Origin: a virus
Reading direction: 5' to 3' (one strand)
Virus record (IMG/VR): IMGVR_UViG_3300003324_000350
Location: 1 to 21,658 of that record
DNA: 21,658 nt
The notes beneath the pieces were generated by a model. The model had not been told where the DNA came from. It saw only the letters and a list, made by a program, of their open reading frames with translations, and ran no database searches. Below, one piece after another: positions 20,085 to 21,658 of this stretch; position 1 is the stretch's first letter, and each line of letters opens with the position of its first letter. A program made the position numbers and the translations under genes.

Positions 20085-20114
20085 CATGAGACGACAACAA
20101 CCTAACGATTCCTC

Positions 20115-20142
20115 AACGGGCCAGCCTTTCGGTTGGCCCGTT
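20115..20142 (+). terminator. Intrinsic transcription terminator
   Basis: A 12-bp stem (AACGGGCCAGCC, 20115-20126, pairing with 20131-20142, one G-T wobble) closes on the loop TTTC. The stem ends in TTT, followed by CACATCC, a short T-run. It separates the head-tail joining genes from the tail tube gene, probably reducing read-through into the tail genes. The best terminator in the window. Confidence 0.75.
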
Positions 20143-20190
20143 TCACATCCGGGCTGGCCCGGACTCGTTCACCACCACTAGGAGCCCTCC

Positions 20191-20925
20191 ATGCCACGCC
20201 TGAACTCCGGGTCAGAGCTCTACAAGTACCTCAACAACGTCTACAAGTTCGTCATCCCGGCGACGACGCACGGCGACACGACCACATCGGGCGCGATCGC
20301 GGCGGCCGTCGACACGGTCGACATCACCGCCACGACCAACTTCTCGGACGGCGATTACGTCGTCATCGACGGCGACGGCGGGATGGAGGTGACGAAGATC
20401 AGCGGGTCGCCGGCCACCAACGACTGCCCGCTCGACCGCCCGCTCCTGCTCGCGCAGTCGTCCGGCGCGCGGTTCGTCGAGGTGTCGCGGATCGACATCG
20501 GCCACGTCGCCGAGGGCGGGATGCAGTTCGGTGGGTCGCTGACGCTCACGCCGATCAAGGCCGCCACGTCGCGCACCGCCATCGCGTTCTTCGCCGACGC
20601 GGCCGAACTCACATGGTCGATCCCGCTGCTCGGCTTCAACAACCTCAACCTCCAGTCCATCTTCGGCGCGACTGAGGGCGAGTCCGGCACCGGCACCGCG
20701 TCCGACCCGTACGCCGTGGCGATCGGCACCGACACGGTGGGCACGCAGGGGATCCTGTGCCTGCGCGCGGTCGGCGTGACGCAGGGCGGGCAGGTCGTGG
20801 AACAGGACTTCCTCGACTGCACGGTGGAGGTCAACACCAACGTCACGATCGGGGCGGCGCAGCCGGACGGCATGACGTACACCGGCAAGTGCTCGACGAT
20901 CATCCAGCGCATCTGGACGCCGTAA
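20191..20925 (+). CDS. Major tail protein (tail tube)
   Basis: A 244-residue beta-rich protein. It begins MPRLNSGSELYKYLNNVYKF, has VSRIDIGHVAEGGMQFGGSL (about 99-118) and TPIKAATSRTAIAFFADAA, and ends with a strand-rich region (TVEVNTNVTIGAAQPDGMTY). Size and position after the terminator-type protein match the tail tube protein of siphoviruses. The Shine-Dalgarno AGGAG (20179-20183) is good. It polymerises around the tape measure to form the tube. The intrinsic terminator upstream and the 106-base gap suggest its own expression control. Confidence 0.75.
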   Translation: MPRLNSGSELYKYLNNVYKFVIPATTHGDTTTSGAIAAAVDTVDITATTNFSDGDYVVIDGDGGMEVTKISGSPATNDCPLDRPLLLAQSSGARFVEVSRIDIGHVAEGGMQFGGSLTLTPIKAATSRTAIAFFADAAELTWSIPLLGFNNLNLQSIFGATEGESGTGTASDPYAVAIGTDTVGTQGILCLRAVGVTQGGQVVEQDFLDCTVEVNTNVTIGAAQPDGMTYTGKCSTIIQRIWTP

Positions 20926-20929
20926 GCGC

Positions 20930-21658
20930 GTGAGCGACGACACGCCCGGCCTCGATCCGTCCGCGATCGAGGCCGACTTGCGGCGCGGGTGTGAGCAGTA
21001 CCGCGAGACGCTGCTGGCCGGGCGGCTCGCGACCGAGGACGAAATCGCCGCCTGCTATCCGGGCGGCGAGGAGAACAACGAGCTCAAACAGCCGCTCAAG
21101 GCGTGGTCCCGCGCGTACGGGCTGCTGCTTGGGCTCACGCGGCTCAAGGTCGCGATGCGGCAGCAGGGCCGCGACGGCGACAGGGCCGCGAAGCGCGCGG
21201 CCGTGCTCGAAGCGATCGCGGAGACGCCGGAAGTCGTGGAGCTCATCGCGCGGGACGACGACGGCCATCCCCGCACGCTGACCGTGTACCAGAAGGGCGA
21301 CGTGGCGCTCCGCAAGGCGCAGGGGATCAACCTGCAACTGGCGTCCTACGTCGACGACTACCGCGTGCTCGTCGCGCACGGCACGCAGGACGACACCGAG
21401 TTGCTGGTGCGCGTGCTGGATGAAGTGTCGTACCTCCAGCGCGTCCTCGCCTGGATCGCGTGTGAAGGGGGCGCGGCGCTGCCGTTCGGGGAGGGGGAAG
21501 TGCGGCCGGTGCTCCCTGAGCGATACGCCACCCTCCACCCGCTGGACCTCTATTCCCTTTCCCAAGCCTTTCAACGGGTGAACGTCGCGGGGTTTGCCGC
21601 CCTGGAGTCGTCGATGCGCCCGCAGACGCGCCCGGACTGGTCGGTGTTCTGGTCGGGG
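20930..21658 (+). CDS. Tail protein, partial (possible tail assembly chaperone)
   Basis: A GTG-started frame that stays open for 243 codons to the window edge, so the C-terminus is missing. The N-terminal part is helical and charged (IEADLRRGCEQYRETLLAGR). The middle has ELLVRVLDEVSYLQRVLAWI and GEVRPVLPERYATLHPLDLY. Genes directly after the tail tube gene usually encode tail assembly chaperones, often with a programmed frameshift near the end, but I see no diagnostic motif. Function uncertain; coding status is firm because the frame is long and continues the operon. Confidence 0.6.
   Translation, partial: MSDDTPGLDPSAIEADLRRGCEQYRETLLAGRLATEDEIAACYPGGEENNELKQPLKAWSRAYGLLLGLTRLKVAMRQQGRDGDRAAKRAAVLEAIAETPEVVELIARDDDGHPRTLTVYQKGDVALRKAQGINLQLASYVDDYRVLVAHGTQDDTELLVRVLDEVSYLQRVLAWIACEGGAALPFGEGEVRPVLPERYATLHPLDLYSLSQAFQRVNVAGFAALESSMRPQTRPDWSVFWSG

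Noticed and set aside
1-21658. CRISPR array, insertion sequence or defence island
   Set aside because: No regularly spaced identical repeats with unique spacers, no transposase and no known anti-phage defence genes are visible; the hairpin repeats in the D12 gene are coding.

Overview
This window is about 21.7 kb of a high-GC tailed-phage genome or prophage of siphovirus type with an HK97-like head. All convincing genes lie on the + strand. They are packed tightly, often with 4-base ATGA or GTGA stop/start overlaps, and GTG starts are frequent (one TTG). The host cannot be named from sequence alone; a high-GC bacterium from a mixed environmental community is likely, and one HNH gene looks like actinobacterial relatives. 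No integrase, repressor, lysis gene, tRNA or CRISPR array is visible.

Layout. 1-164 is a possible promoter/operator region. 165-1633 holds small genes, including two back-to-back HNH nucleases with zinc ribbons. 1620-3032 is a D5/P4-type SF3 helicase, followed by a repeat cluster (3058-3157) that looks like an iteron origin or operator. 3216-5575 holds two unrelated DNA methyltransferases, one beta-class and one D12 class. The D12 gene carries a tandem-repeat insert with five perfect DNA hairpins where the target-recognition domain should be. 5641-9655 is a run of small accessory genes: a RusA-like resolvase, a membrane protein, several cysteine-rich putative zinc proteins and a LuxR-type HTH protein. 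9658-11118 holds a coiled-coil protein and two more HNH genes.

From 11280 the late module has the standard HK97-like order: P27-family small terminase, large terminase, portal, small protein, prohead protease with a coiled-coil scaffold-like tail, Com-like zinc ribbon, major capsid protein, two beta-rich candidate decoration proteins, head-tail connector, head closure protein, small protein, HK97-gp10-like protein, tail-terminator candidate, intrinsic terminator, major tail protein, and a 3'-truncated tail gene. These genes package DNA, build and mature the prohead, and join it to the tail. The early genes serve replication, recombination and DNA modification.

The strongest unexplained signals are three. 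First, the covarying perfect hairpins in the D12 methyltransferase repeats. Second, 23 exact copies of the 7-mer CCTAACG (both strands), several of them wrapped around TAA stop codons. Third, the TGTCC/GGACA repeat cluster after the helicase gene.
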